Shown: in pieces, positions 1-8,743 of the stretch | How positions within the stretch are numbered: position 1 is the first letter of the stretch | How the letters are laid out: each line of letters opens with the position of its first letter | Source of the DNA: Pseudomonas sp. | GTDB taxonomy: Bacteria > Pseudomonadota > Gammaproteobacteria > Pseudomonadales > Pseudomonadaceae | Assembly (NCBI GenBank): GCA_030699825.1 | Contig: JAUYKV010000028.1 | Coordinates: 1 to 37,289, forward strand | Reading direction: 5' to 3' | Length of the DNA stretch: 37,289 nucleotides | Translations under genes and position numbers: made by a program | The notes under the pieces: model-generated | Seen by the model: only the letters and a program-made list of their open reading frames with translations | The model's database searches: none | Told to the model about the DNA's origin: nothing

Positions 1-134
1 ATCTCGCCGCTTTCACCTATCGCTTCAATCGCCGATTCGATCTCAGCACACTGCATACGCGCCTGATCGTCGCCGCTGCCCGCTGTGGGCCGCACCCGCA
101 GCGGGTGATTCGGACGGCTGAGGTTCATTGCTAA
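1..134 (+). CDS. IS1595-family transposase, C-terminal fragment
   Basis: An open frame entering from the left edge (first full codon at 3) ends at TAA 132-134. It encodes a 43-residue tail containing FTYRFNRRFDL and closing with AEVHC. The YRFNRRFDL segment is typical of the extreme C-terminus of ISXO2/IS1595-type DDE transposases, which cut and join DNA at the element ends. The catalytic residues lie upstream of the window, so activity cannot be judged. The stop codon is 26 bp from the element end, a normal spacing. Confidence 0.6.
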   Translation, partial: LAAFTYRFNRRFDLSTLHTRLIVAAARCGPHPQRVIRTAEVHC

Positions 135-160
135 TCAGGACAGTTAATGGGTACATAGCC
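1..160 (+). mobile_element. Right end of an IS1595-type insertion sequence
   Basis: The window opens inside an insertion sequence. It shows the last 43 codons of the transposase, a 4 bp gap, and a terminal inverted repeat ending at 160 (on the opposite strand it starts ggctatgtaccc). The same 12 bp terminus bounds both ends of the two small elements at 14594-14759 and 22157-22222, which fixes where this element stops. The next 8 bp (161-168, aaaaaaac) should be the target duplication and form the T-tract of the terminator at 161-190. The left end and its duplication lie outside the window. IS1595-family elements usually make 8 bp duplications. The family call rests on a short transposase tail and is moderate. 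Confidence 0.65.
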
Positions 161-190
161 AAAAAAACCGGCCCTGAGGGCCGGTTTTTT
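161..190. terminator. Bidirectional intrinsic terminator of the DUF1329 gene
   Basis: A 7 bp G/C stem (168-174 with 178-184) with a 3-nt loop is flanked by seven A on the left and six T on the right. It terminates the leftward DUF1302-DUF1329 transcription and could act in the other direction. The insertion sequence ends exactly where the left A-tract begins. Confidence 0.9.
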
Positions 191-209
191 CATGCTTCAT
201 GCAACGCTG

Positions 210-1577
210 TTAGCGAACGCCAGCCTGACGCAGTGCGGCCGGGGTGTAGTCGCTTTCTTTGGCCGGGTAGCCGAACTCGTAAGATTGCTTCTCCTCGTTC
301 TTCATACCCAGTGCCAGGTAACGACCGGACTGCAGGTCATACAGGGTTTCCAGGGTGTACCAGGGCACTTGCTTGTCGTAGTAGTACTGGGCATGAGCCT
401 CAGCTACACGCCACAGGGTGCCGCGACCGTCGTAATGGTCGATTTGCGCGGCCTGCCAGGTGTCTTCATCCAGGTAGAAGTCACGTTTGGCGTAGATGTG
501 CCGCTCGCCTTCTTTCAGGGTCGCAGTCACATGCCAGACACGGTGCAGCTCGTAACGGGTCAGGTCCTGGTTGATATGACCGGCCTTGACGACCTGATCA
601 TACTTCAGCTTCGGCGAGTCCAAAGCGTAGGCGTTGTAAGGAATGTAGATTTCCTTCTTGCCGTTCAGCTTCCACTCGTAACGGTCAGGTGCACCGTTGA
701 ACATGTCGAAGTTGTCGGAAGTACGCAGACCATCGGAGGCGGTACCCGGGCCGTCATAGGACACCTGCGGGGCGCGGCGCACGCGACGCTGACCGGCGTT
801 GTACAGCCACGCCAGACGCGGCTCCTTCACCTGGTTGAGGGTTTCGTGCACCAGCAGCACGTTACCGGCCAGACGCGACGGCGCGGTTACCCGCTGCTTG
901 AAATAGAACAGCACGTTGCTTTCCTTGCTGGTGTCGGCCTCCGCCAGTGCACCCCGGAAGGTGAACTCATCCTGGAAGTACACCATGCTGTAGGAGCCGT
1001 TTGCCTGCGGAGTCGCCTGGGCGACCAGACGCTTGACGCTGCCACCCCGGTAACGGGTGATATGGTTCCAGATCGCTTCCAGGCCATCCTTCGGAATCGG
1101 GAAGGGGTTGGCCTGCTCGAAGTTCTCCAGGCCGTTGCCGCCCTCGACCATTTTGGTGTTGACCGCATTGCGCTTGGACGCGTCCAGCACGAAGTCCGGC
1201 ATGCTGGCCGAACGGTGAGTCGGGTACACCGGGATCTTGTAGCTTTGCGGATAACGCTTGAACAGCGCCTGCTGACCGGGGGTCAACTTGTCCTTGTACT
1301 GTTCGGCGTTGGCCGCGGTGATGGTGAACAGTGGCTGCTCGTCAGCGAACGGATCCGCCAGGAAGCCCGCCGCATCGACGGCACCGGCATTCTTCGGCAG
1401 ACCACCGGTCCAGGCCGGAATCGAGCCGTCCGCATTACCCGCCATCTCGGCACCGATTGGCGTCAGCGTGGTACCCAGCTTGGCAGCTTCTTCTGGCGAC
1501 ACTGCTGCCATAACGCTGCAGGCCAGCAGCGAAAGGGTCAGCGCGCCGGTTTGCAACAGAGTTTTTGTTGTTTTCAT
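210..1577 (-). CDS. DUF1329 domain-containing envelope protein
   Basis: A 455-residue exported protein of the DUF1329 family. It opens with an N-terminal signal sequence (about residues 1-25, cleavage probably after SVMA), followed by the typical AAVSPEEAAKLGTTLTPIGAE segment. Family members have a LolB/LppX-like fold and are nearly always encoded beside a DUF1302 protein, often with RND-type transporters, so a role in moving a lipophilic compound through the envelope is likely; the substrate is unknown. The start at 1577 is preceded by GAGGA; a TTG further upstream is less likely. LLAC resembles a lipobox, but signal peptidase I cleavage seems likelier. It lies 31 bp downstream of the DUF1302 gene, so both are probably one operon. 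Confidence 0.85.
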   Translation of the reverse strand: MKTTKTLLQTGALTLSLLACSVMAAVSPEEAAKLGTTLTPIGAEMAGNADGSIPAWTGGLPKNAGAVDAAGFLADPFADEQPLFTITAANAEQYKDKLTPGQQALFKRYPQSYKIPVYPTHRSASMPDFVLDASKRNAVNTKMVEGGNGLENFEQANPFPIPKDGLEAIWNHITRYRGGSVKRLVAQATPQANGSYSMVYFQDEFTFRGALAEADTSKESNVLFYFKQRVTAPSRLAGNVLLVHETLNQVKEPRLAWLYNAGQRRVRRAPQVSYDGPGTASDGLRTSDNFDMFNGAPDRYEWKLNGKKEIYIPYNAYALDSPKLKYDQVVKAGHINQDLTRYELHRVWHVTATLKEGERHIYAKRDFYLDEDTWQAAQIDHYDGRGTLWRVAEAHAQYYYDKQVPWYTLETLYDLQSGRYLALGMKNEEKQSYEFGYPAKESDYTPAALRQAGVR

Positions 1578-1608
1578 ATACAGAGTTTTCCTCAAAATTC
1601 CTGTGCGC

Positions 1609-3483
1609 TTAGAAGTTCATACCGAAGCTGAGTGCAACGAAATCGCGATCGATCGAAGTGTTGTAGTCGCCACCGAAGAAATCGGTGTAGGCCAGGCTGG
1701 CGGTATAGGTGTTCTGGTACTCGGCATCCAGGCCCAGGCTGAGCGCCTTGGCACCTTCGTTGAACAGACCGTTCGGGCCGTAGCCGTCCACGTCATGGGA
1801 CCAGGACACGCTCGGCTTGAGGTTGATACCGGCGATGGCACTGTTATAGTCCCAGATCGCCTTGGCGCGGTAACCCCAAGCGGTACTTGTAACGAAACCG
1901 TCGTCTTCGCAGTACTTGGATACGTTCTCCGCGCTTGGATTGTTGCCCAGGGTGCTGGCATTAAGCGCCTGGCAAGTGGGCAAACCACCAAGAGTTCCAT
2001 TAAGTGGCCCTGGGCCGTAAACCGGATCGCGGCCATAACGCAATTCACTGGAATTTTCCAAACCGCCAACATGAACCACGCCAATCTCACCCACCACAGT
2101 CAGACGGGAGGCACCCATTACCCGGTCGAAGAAGTGTGTGAAGGTGGTCTGCAGCTGAGTGATTTCCTTGCGGCGATATCCGTTGACCTCATCGCCGGGC
2201 TCAGCAGAGATCAAGGAGGCATTGCCAAACCCGGGAAGTGGGGTAACACCAGCAAACAGGATGTCGGTGGTATTCAACAGCACAGGCGCGTTCGGTCGGT
2301 AGCTGACTTCACCGCTCCAGGCGGTGCCGGTGGGCAAGCTGGTCGAGAAGCTCAGGCCATACAGTTGGATATCTTCCGGGTACTCGAGGAAATAGGTCGA
2401 GTTGCCGGCAACGACCAGAGGAGCGGCGGCCCCAAAGGCCCCGGCAACGGCATATACATCTGCTGTCGGCCCGGCAGCACTGAACGCTGGGGTACGACTA
2501 TGGTAATTCATAAAGTAGGCGCCGAACTCGGTACCCAGCTCGTCGGCGAAATAACGGAAGGCAGTACCCCACTGACCGCTGTCGCGGGCATCGCGATCGC
2601 CTGTACGACGAACCAATACACCTTCGGAGTTTTGGTCGATCAACAGGTCGCTACGCCCAAAGAATGCCAGACCACCGTTTACTGCTCCACCTACTGCCGG
2701 GTTGTTGTTCAGTACCCGGAGGTTATCAGTACAACCATCGGCGATGATGTCCGGTTGAGCGAAGAAGGTGCCACAGTTATCAACAACCGTCTGATCCCAT
2801 TCCAGCTGATAGAAGAATTCAGCGGATAAATTGTCAGTCAAGCTCTGTTGTACGAAGAACATGTTGACCGGAATCAGGCCTTCCTTGATCTCCGCGCCAG
2901 GGCGGCGAAAGGCAGCGGCGTCGACCGGGTTGATCGAGTTGATCGAGTTCTGGATGAAGGTACTTTCACCCCAGCTGACCACCTGCTTGCCCAGACGCAC
3001 CGAGCCCGGTTGATCGGCGATGGCGTAGTTGTGGTACACGAAGGCATCGAGAATTTCTGCGCCAGATGCTTGGGCCGCCTGCTTGCGGTTGTGGTCGTCG
3101 ATGTCCTTGAACAGACGACTCTCGTCCTTCAGTTCGAAGTCGTACCAGTACTTGCCACGCACGAACACACCGGTGTCGCCGTACTTCAATTCGAGGTCAT
3201 GCACGCCCTTGAAGATCTTCGAGAAGGTCTCGCCCTTCTTGAAATTCTGCCGGCTGTCATCGGTGGTCTGCGACAGGCCGTCCCCACCATTGTTGAATCC
3301 AATCAAATCTGGATCCGCCCCGCGCACCGACCAGCTGGCGCCCACCGACAACGCGGAATCGAATTGACCTTCGATTTCACCGATATTGAAATTCACGCCG
3401 AATGCCGGTGTGGCGAGGGTGGATGCGAGGCTGACGGCCAGCGGCAGTTTTGCCAGACGCCAGGTTTTCTTTACTTTTGTCAT
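1609..3483 (-). CDS. DUF1302 family outer-membrane protein
   Basis: A 624-residue protein with a signal peptide (MTKVKKTWRLAKLPLAVSLA..., cleavage near TPAFG-V). The body is rich in alternating aromatic and glycine strands, and the last residue is phenylalanine, as expected of an outer-membrane beta-barrel. DUF1302 proteins are large porin-like proteins that pair with DUF1329 partners. The start at ATG 3483 has GGAG eight bases upstream; in-frame sequence further upstream (to 3621) lacks signal-peptide character and is taken as leader. First gene of the DUF1302-DUF1329 operon. A perfect CAAAC-N4-GTTTG palindrome about 180 bp upstream suggests fatty-acid-responsive control, which fits the acyl-CoA synthetase next door. 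Confidence 0.85.
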   Translation of the reverse strand: MTKVKKTWRLAKLPLAVSLASTLATPAFGVNFNIGEIEGQFDSALSVGASWSVRGADPDLIGFNNGGDGLSQTTDDSRQNFKKGETFSKIFKGVHDLELKYGDTGVFVRGKYWYDFELKDESRLFKDIDDHNRKQAAQASGAEILDAFVYHNYAIADQPGSVRLGKQVVSWGESTFIQNSINSINPVDAAAFRRPGAEIKEGLIPVNMFFVQQSLTDNLSAEFFYQLEWDQTVVDNCGTFFAQPDIIADGCTDNLRVLNNNPAVGGAVNGGLAFFGRSDLLIDQNSEGVLVRRTGDRDARDSGQWGTAFRYFADELGTEFGAYFMNYHSRTPAFSAAGPTADVYAVAGAFGAAAPLVVAGNSTYFLEYPEDIQLYGLSFSTSLPTGTAWSGEVSYRPNAPVLLNTTDILFAGVTPLPGFGNASLISAEPGDEVNGYRRKEITQLQTTFTHFFDRVMGASRLTVVGEIGVVHVGGLENSSELRYGRDPVYGPGPLNGTLGGLPTCQALNASTLGNNPSAENVSKYCEDDGFVTSTAWGYRAKAIWDYNSAIAGINLKPSVSWSHDVDGYGPNGLFNEGAKALSLGLDAEYQNTYTASLAYTDFFGGDYNTSIDRDFVALSFGMNF

Positions 3484-3662
3484 CGACGCTACTCCATGTA
3501 CTTTTTTGTTATGGATGGTGCGGACTATAGCCAGAGGGGGTGACTGCTTGATCCCTCGAAAGTGTGATTTGCAGCCTTCCCAGGCACTCTGGCTCGCAGG
3601 TTTCAGCGGAGAAGCCTGCACCGCCAGAGCCTAGAATGGCTGGAAAAGAATAATTAGCAAGG

Positions 3663-3676
3663 CAAACGCTTGTTTG
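3663..3676. promoter_or_regulatory. Candidate PsrA-type operator
   Basis: CAAACGCTTGTTTG is a perfect inverted repeat (5 bp arms, 4 bp spacer). It fits the published PsrA consensus, G/C-AAAC-N2-4-GTTT-G/C. PsrA is the TetR-family regulator that responds to long-chain fatty acids in pseudomonads. The site lies upstream of the DUF1302-DUF1329 operon and just past the 3' end of the acyl-CoA synthetase gene. The -35 and -10 boxes of the operon promoter were not clear. Confidence 0.55.
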
Positions 3677-3714
3677 ACTGAGCAGTCACTTTTTCGAGGT
3701 ATCACCGACACACA

Positions 3715-5397
3715 TTACAGGGTGGAGAGAAACGCACAGCCGGCCGCCTGCCACTGGGCGATATCCAGGCGAATGCGTTTCTTGTCCAGCTTGCCGACAC
3801 TGGTCTTGGGAATTTCGGTAACAAGAGCGATCTGCGCGGGAATCGCCCACTTGTTGATGTGGCCCTGTTCGACATAAGGCTTGAGGTGATCCTTGAGCGC
3901 CTTGGCATCCAGGGTCTGACCGTCACGCACCACCAGCAAGGCAAAGGGTCGCTCGCCCCACTGCGGATCCGCCACGCCCACCACCGCCACTTCACGCACG
4001 GCCGGATGACGGCTGATCAGATCTTCCAGGGCCAATGAGGAGATCCACTCGCCACCGGTTTTGATCACGTCCTTGATGCGGTCACGAATCTCGATAAAGC
4101 CCATGCCGTCGATGGTCGCCACGTCGCCGGTATGCAGCCAGCCGTGCTCCCAGAGTTCCTGGCCTTTTTCCGGCTCGCGGAAATAACCCTGGGTCAGCCA
4201 GGGTGAGCGCAGCACCAACTCGCCCTGGGACTCGCCATCCGCCGGCAGCATGGCGCCATCGGCGCTCATGATCGCCGCCTCGACCAGAGGCACCGGCACC
4301 CCGGCCTTGATCCGGTAGGTGATCTGCTCATCCTCGCTGCCGGCCAGCAGTTCGTCATTGATGTGCGCACAGGAGATCAGCGGGCAGGTTTCCGACATGC
4401 CATAGGCAGCCGTCAGCTGGATGCCGCGCGCCTTGGCAGCATCGTAGAGCGTACGGTTCAGCGCACTGCCGCCGATGATCATCTTCAACCCGCCGAAGTC
4501 ATGACCCTGGGCACTCGGAGTATTGAGCATCATCTGCAGGATGGTCGGCACGCAGTGGGAGAAGCTGACCTTCTCTTCCTTGATCAGCTTGCACAGCAAC
4601 TCCGGCTCATAGCGCCCCGGGTACACCTGCTTGACGCCCAGCATGGTGGCGGCATAAGGCATGCCCCAGGCATGCACATGGAACATCGGGGTAATCGGCA
4701 TGTAGACATCGTTGCTGCCCAGCAGGCGCACGCTGTCGAGGCTGCCCAGCACACTGGCCGCCGCCATGGTGTGCAGCACCAGTTGCCGATGAGTGAAATA
4801 CACGCCCTTGGGATTGCCGGTGGTGCCGGTGGTGTAGAAGGTGGTGGCCACCGAGTTTTCATCGAAATCGGCGAAGTCGTAGCTCGGACTGGCAGCCGCC
4901 AGCAGCTGTTCATACTCGCCGACCAACCCCGGCAGCTCGGCGGTTTTTTCTTCGGCATCGGTGAGCAGCAGGGTCTTCTCGACCGTGGTCAGTTGCGCGG
5001 CGATACCGTTGTAGAGGGGCACGAACTCACTGTTGACCAGGACGAACTTATCCTCGGCGTGGTTCATGGTGTAGAGAATCTGATCAGGCGACAGGCGGAT
5101 ATTGATGGTGTGCAGCACCGCGCCAAGCATGGGGATGGCGAACATGCATTCGAGGTAGCGGTGGCTGTCCCAGTCCATCACCGCCACGGTGTCGCCGGCC
5201 TTGACCCCAGCCGTCGTCAGCGCATTGGCCAGGCGTGCAACCCGCTCGTTGAAGGTCGCATAGCTGTAACGCAGCGTGTCGCGATAGACGATTTCACGGG
5301 TTTTTTCATAGCGAACGCCGGAAAGCAACAAGCGCTTGATCAGCAGCGGATATTGATAGGCATTCGCCGCGGGCGGGATGATGCGGGTTTGCAACAT
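3715..5397 (-). CDS. Fatty acid--CoA ligase (AMP-forming, AlkK-like)
   Basis: A 560-residue acyl-adenylate-forming enzyme that activates fatty acids to acyl-CoA using ATP and CoA. The P-loop [11 protein letters not shown] is at residues 188-198, the A5 motif AYGMSE at 331-336, the TGD motif at 423-425, and the catalytic lysine of the C-terminal [11 protein letters not shown] motif at about 536. All core motifs are intact and the length suits the medium/long-chain group that includes P. oleovorans AlkK. Chain-length preference cannot be read. It is transcribed in the same direction as the DUF1302/DUF1329 pair but lies 231 bp upstream of it, with its own leader. The ribosome-binding site is weak (AGG eight bases before ATG). 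Confidence 0.88.
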   Translation of the reverse strand: MLQTRIIPPAANAYQYPLLIKRLLLSGVRYEKTREIVYRDTLRYSYATFNERVARLANALTTAGVKAGDTVAVMDWDSHRYLECMFAIPMLGAVLHTINIRLSPDQILYTMNHAEDKFVLVNSEFVPLYNGIAAQLTTVEKTLLLTDAEEKTAELPGLVGEYEQLLAAASPSYDFADFDENSVATTFYTTGTTGNPKGVYFTHRQLVLHTMAAASVLGSLDSVRLLGSNDVYMPITPMFHVHAWGMPYAATMLGVKQVYPGRYEPELLCKLIKEEKVSFSHCVPTILQMMLNTPSAQGHDFGGLKMIIGGSALNRTLYDAAKARGIQLTAAYGMSETCPLISCAHINDELLAGSEDEQITYRIKAGVPVPLVEAAIMSADGAMLPADGESQGELVLRSPWLTQGYFREPEKGQELWEHGWLHTGDVATIDGMGFIEIRDRIKDVIKTGGEWISSLALEDLISRHPAVREVAVVGVADPQWGERPFALLVVRDGQTLDAKALKDHLKPYVEQGHINKWAIPAQIALVTEIPKTSVGKLDKKRIRLDIAQWQAAGCAFLSTL

Positions 5398-5622
5398 GGG
5401 AAGTACCTGTCTGCAGGATATTGTTTTCAGTAACAGGACTCTAGAGCGCCTGCCAGACAGGCAAATCAGTCAAAAGAATGATTTCCCCGCATGACTTTTT
5501 TACTGCTTTTGGTCACGCAATAGAGTCGGAAAACACAACCAGATCACAACCACTACTTATTTAGCCAGCTCGTTTATAGAGTCGACCGTCACACCCAACA
5601 TCGTCATCGTCGGCGAGCACTC
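5398..5622. other. Intergenic leader of the acyl-CoA synthetase gene
   Basis: This 225 bp region is visibly more A/T-rich than the flanking genes. It should hold the promoter of the leftward acyl-CoA synthetase gene and the trailer of the leftward LysE gene. A small hairpin (GCCTG...CAGGC) lies near the synthetase start. On the minus strand TTGACT could be a -35 box, but no good -10 box follows at the right distance. No gene was seen. Confidence 0.4.
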
Positions 5623-6252
5623 CTAGCGCAACTCGCTGAGCGCCAATTTGATGCCCAAGCCGACCAATACCGCGCCCATCAGCCGATCGAACCAGTGGCC
5701 CAAGCGGGTAAAACCGGCGCGCACCCGTGGCTGGCTGAACAACATTGCCACCAGGCAGAACCACAGTGCCGTCGCCAGCGCCAGGTAGATGCCATAACCG
5801 GCCTGCACCCCCAGCGGGGTGTGCGGATCGATCACCACGGTAAACAACGACAGGAAGAACAGGGTTGCCTTGGGGTTCAGGCCGTTGGTGACGAATCCGG
5901 TGGCAAAGGCCGCATGCGCAGAACGCGCGGACGGCTCCAGGCTCAGCTCGGCGCGGGCCGGATCAGCCGGTTTGGCGCGCAACGCCTTGATCCCGATATA
6001 GAGCAGGTAAGCGGCCGCCAGCCACTTCAAGGCGTTGAACAAGACAATCGACTGGGACACGATCAAGCCGATGCCGAGCAGCGAGTAGGCCACGTGGACG
6101 AAGATCCCGGCGCCCACACCCAGCGCGGTGAAGATCCCGGCGCGCCGGCCGAAGGCCACGCTTTCGCGCACCACGATGGCAAAATCCGGCCCGGGGCTGG
6201 CCACGGCCAGCAGGTGAATCAGGGCAACGGTGAAAAACTCCGTCCAGTACAT
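5623..6252 (-). CDS. LysE/RhtB family amino-acid exporter
   Basis: A 209-residue inner-membrane protein starting MYWTEFFTVALIHLLAVASP. The PGPDFA motif near residue 21 is the hallmark of the LysE/RhtB family, which exports amino acids such as threonine, homoserine lactone or lysine. About six hydrophobic segments can be traced, and the length is normal. The ATG at 6252 has GGAG five bases upstream; longer in-frame extensions have no membrane character and run into the neighbouring gene. It diverges from the downstream dehydrogenase gene with about 80 bp between the starts. The substrate cannot be inferred. Confidence 0.85.
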   Translation of the reverse strand: MYWTEFFTVALIHLLAVASPGPDFAIVVRESVAFGRRAGIFTALGVGAGIFVHVAYSLLGIGLIVSQSIVLFNALKWLAAAYLLYIGIKALRAKPADPARAELSLEPSARSAHAAFATGFVTNGLNPKATLFFLSLFTVVIDPHTPLGVQAGYGIYLALATALWFCLVAMLFSQPRVRAGFTRLGHWFDRLMGAVLVGLGIKLALSELR

Positions 6253-6331
6253 AGCGGCTCCGCAACAGGCATAGGGGTCTGATAGGCTGTTTAGCTTACG
6301 CCCCGCTCCGACAGCAGAAAAGGTACAGCTG

Positions 6332-7297
6332 ATGAGTAACAATAACCGCGCAGCCTTTCTAGACCACAGCACGCTCGACCTGGGTGATCTCGACCTGTCG
6401 CCGCTGCAGAAGTTATTCGGCGAACTGACGCTGTACCCGCTGAGTACCCCTGAGCAGGTGATCGAGCGCCTGCAGGGTGTGCAGGTGGCGATCAGCAACA
6501 AAGTGCCGCTGGACGCCAGGATCTTCGCCGCCTGCCCCGAGCTGAGACTGGTATTGATCGCCGCCACCGGCACCAACAACATCGACCTGATCGCCGCGCG
6601 CGAACATGGCGTAGCGGTCTGCAATTGCCAGGGCTACGGCACGCCTTCGGTGGCGCAACACACCCTGATGCTGCTGCTCGCCCTGACCACTCGCCTGCCC
6701 GACTATCAACGCGCGGTGCGCGACGGCCGCTGGCAACAGGCGCAGCAGTTTTGCCTGCTGGACTTTCCCATCGTCGAACTGCAAGGCAAGACCCTCGGTC
6801 TGCTCGGCCACGGCGAACTGGGCGGCGCCGTGGCCACCCTGGCCGAAGCCTTCGGCATGCGTGTGCTGCTGGGCCAGCTGCCGGGGCGTCCGTCCCGCCC
6901 GGATCGCCTGGCGCTGGACGAACTGCTGCCGCAGGTCGATGCCCTGACCCTGCATTGCCCACTCAACGCCGCCACCCACAACCTGATCGGCGAATACCAG
7001 CTGAGCCTGATGAAGCCCGGCGCCTTTCTGATCAATACTGCGCGTGGCGGCCTGGTCGACGAACAGGCCTTGGCCGACGCCCTGCGCCGCGGCCATCTCG
7101 GTGGCGCGGCCACCGACGTACTGACCCAGGAGCCGCCAACAGACGGCAATCCCCTGCTCGCCGCCGACATCCCACGGCTGATCGTCACCCCGCACAGCGC
7201 CTGGGGCAGCCGCGAAGCGCGGCAGCGCATCGTCATCCAGGTGACGGAGAATGCCCAGGCGTTTTTCGAGGGTAGTGCGCTACGGCTGGTGAACTAG
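6332..7297 (+). CDS. hprA: D-2-hydroxyacid dehydrogenase (glycerate dehydrogenase-like)
   Basis: A 321-residue member of the D-isomer-specific 2-hydroxyacid dehydrogenases, which interconvert 2-keto acids and D-2-hydroxyacids with NAD(P)H. The dinucleotide-binding loop GHGELG is at 159-164. The catalytic triad is visible as Arg238 (NTARGG), Glu267 (TQEPP) and His288 (TPHSAWGS). Position directly upstream of rsmC matches the hprA-rsmC order in Pseudomonas (PA4626-PA4627 from memory), hence hydroxypyruvate/glyoxylate reduction as the likely activity. AAGG lies eight bases before the ATG. Exact substrate is inferred, not seen. Confidence 0.8.
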   Translation: MSNNNRAAFLDHSTLDLGDLDLSPLQKLFGELTLYPLSTPEQVIERLQGVQVAISNKVPLDARIFAACPELRLVLIAATGTNNIDLIAAREHGVAVCNCQGYGTPSVAQHTLMLLLALTTRLPDYQRAVRDGRWQQAQQFCLLDFPIVELQGKTLGLLGHGELGGAVATLAEAFGMRVLLGQLPGRPSRPDRLALDELLPQVDALTLHCPLNAATHNLIGEYQLSLMKPGAFLINTARGGLVDEQALADALRRGHLGGAATDVLTQEPPTDGNPLLAADIPRLIVTPHSAWGSREARQRIVIQVTENAQAFFEGSALRLVN

Positions 7298-7317
7298 CCG
7301 CCGGGGCCGCCGTGAAA

Positions 7318-7342
7318 GGGGAAAGGGGAAAGGGGAAAGGGG
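7318..7342 (+). repeat. Perfect four-run G-quadruplex motif
   Basis: Four GGGG runs (7318-7321, 7325-7328, 7332-7335, 7339-7342) are each separated by AAA, making a short tandem repeat of GGGGAAA on the coding strand. It lies 21 bp after the hprA stop and about 100 bp before rsmC. A C-rich stretch around 7375-7395 could pair with it as an alternative hairpin. In RNA this would be a stable two-tetrad or larger quadruplex. Confidence 0.7.
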
Positions 7343-7444
7343 AATCGTGCCCAGCCACCGGGACCGGCACAACCCCCTCACCCCTAACCCCTCAACGCCC
7401 TGGCCAGATTTGTTATCCTCCGCGCTTTTCCCAGGAGCCACCCC

Positions 7445-8443
7445 ATGGACCCGCGAAGCGAAGTGCTGCTGCGCCAGGCCGAACTGTTCGGCGGCCCGCT
7501 GCTGCTCGCCGGCCTGCCGGCCGATGACCTGCTCGGCAAGTTGCCGCAAGCCCGCGGCTGGAGCTGGCACGCCGGCGAGCAGGCGCTGCTGGAAAGCCGC
7601 TTTGCCGGGCGCAGCCACTTTGGCGTAACGCCTCCCGCGGACGCTTTCGCCGCCGCGGTGCTGTTCCTGCCGAAATCCCGCGAGCTCACCGACTACCTGC
7701 TGAGCGCCCTGGCTGCGCAACTGGCCGGGCGCGAGCTGTTCCTGGTCGGCGAGAAGCGCGCCGGCATCGAACGCGCGGCCAAGCAACTCGCCGCATTCGG
7801 CAGAACGCGCAAGCTCGACAGCGCGCGCCACTGCCAACTCTGGCAAGTAACCGTGGAAAACGCCCCAGCCACCCCGGATCTCGAAGCCCTGGCACGCCAC
7901 TACAGCCTGCCCCTGAGTGACGGCCCGCTGAACGTGATCAGTCTGCCCGGGGTGTTCAGCCATGGTCGCCTGGACATCGGCAGCGCCCTGCTCCTGGAGC
8001 ATCTGGATCAGCTGCCGGCAGGCCACCTGCTCGACTTCGGTTGTGGCGCCGGCGTGCTCGGCGCGGCGCTGAAACGCCGCTACCCCGAGAGCCAGGTGAC
8101 CCTGCTGGATGTCGACGCCTTCGCCCTGGCCAGTAGCCGCCTGACCCTGGCCGCCAACGGCCTTGAGGCCAACGTCATCAGTGGCGACGGGATCGCCGCC
8201 GCCCCCCGGAGCCTGGCCGCGATCCTCAGCAACCCGCCGTTCCACCAGGGCGTGCACACCCACTACCAGGCCACGGAGAATCTGTTGCGGCATGCCGCCG
8301 AGCACCTCGAACACCACGGCCAACTGCGACTGGTGGCCAACAGCTTCCTCAAGTACCCACCGCTGATCGAGCAATACCTCGGCCCCTGCCATACCCTGGC
8401 TGAGGCCAAGGGCTTTCGCATCTACAACGCCAGCAAGCCATAG
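7445..8443 (+). CDS. rsmC: 16S rRNA (guanine1207-N2)-methyltransferase
   Basis: A 332-residue SAM-dependent methyltransferase that modifies G1207 of 16S rRNA. It has the two-domain RsmC build: a degenerate N-terminal methyltransferase-like half (about 1-160) and a catalytic half with the SAM-binding motif DFGCGAG (197-203) and the substrate-base motif SNPPFHQG (262-269). Length matches the family. AGGAG lies seven bases before the ATG. It follows hprA by 147 bp, a spacer holding the G-quadruplex motif, so it may have its own promoter or be post-transcriptionally tuned. Confidence 0.92.
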   Translation: MDPRSEVLLRQAELFGGPLLLAGLPADDLLGKLPQARGWSWHAGEQALLESRFAGRSHFGVTPPADAFAAAVLFLPKSRELTDYLLSALAAQLAGRELFLVGEKRAGIERAAKQLAAFGRTRKLDSARHCQLWQVTVENAPATPDLEALARHYSLPLSDGPLNVISLPGVFSHGRLDIGSALLLEHLDQLPAGHLLDFGCGAGVLGAALKRRYPESQVTLLDVDAFALASSRLTLAANGLEANVISGDGIAAAPRSLAAILSNPPFHQGVHTHYQATENLLRHAAEHLEHHGQLRLVANSFLKYPPLIEQYLGPCHTLAEAKGFRIYNASKP

Positions 8444-8499
8444 CGACCCGAGACAAGCGCAGGCTTGTCCAATCCGCTGCGGTTGGGCAGAATGCGCCC

Positions 8500-8735
8500 G
8501 TCCTAGGGGAGTAGTCTCCCGCGAGCAGCAGCTCGCCCGGCACGCGTCAACATACTTGGTCCACCGACCATGGTGCGTGCGACCCACAGCCCAGCCAAAC
8601 GGGCTGGCGCCTTGTCAACAACCAGCCACTGGCTGACGACACTGCGCACAGGGTTTGACCAGACCTATGACACGCACACCTTACCCGGGGCGGGAAGGCG
8701 GTACGTGTCATAGCCATGTCGACCCGCCCCGTTAG
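8500..8735 (+). promoter_or_regulatory. yybP-ykoY (Mn2+-sensing) riboswitch
   Basis: The leader of the GDT1-family gene carries the L1 signature AGGGGAGTAG (8505-8514), a GCGAGC/GCTCGC hairpin (8521-8536), and the L3 signature region ending CATACT (8551-8556) inside a GCACGC/GCGTGC stem (8540-8580). This is the usual layout of the yybP-ykoY aptamer, which binds Mn2+ and often controls Mn exporters. Downstream, ctatgacacg (8665-8674) pairs perfectly with 8704-8713, and ggggcggg (8687-8694) can pair with cccgcccc (8723-8730) beside the ribosome-binding site. These could form mutually exclusive structures controlling translation. Aptamer boundaries are approximate. Confidence 0.8.
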
Positions 8736-8743
8736 GAAGCCTG

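Noticed and set aside
192..1631. Long rightward frame (479 codons) over the DUF1329 gene
   Set aside because: It is antisense to a gene with a signal peptide, family motifs and a terminator. Its protein is low in motifs and typical of a mirror frame in GC-rich DNA.
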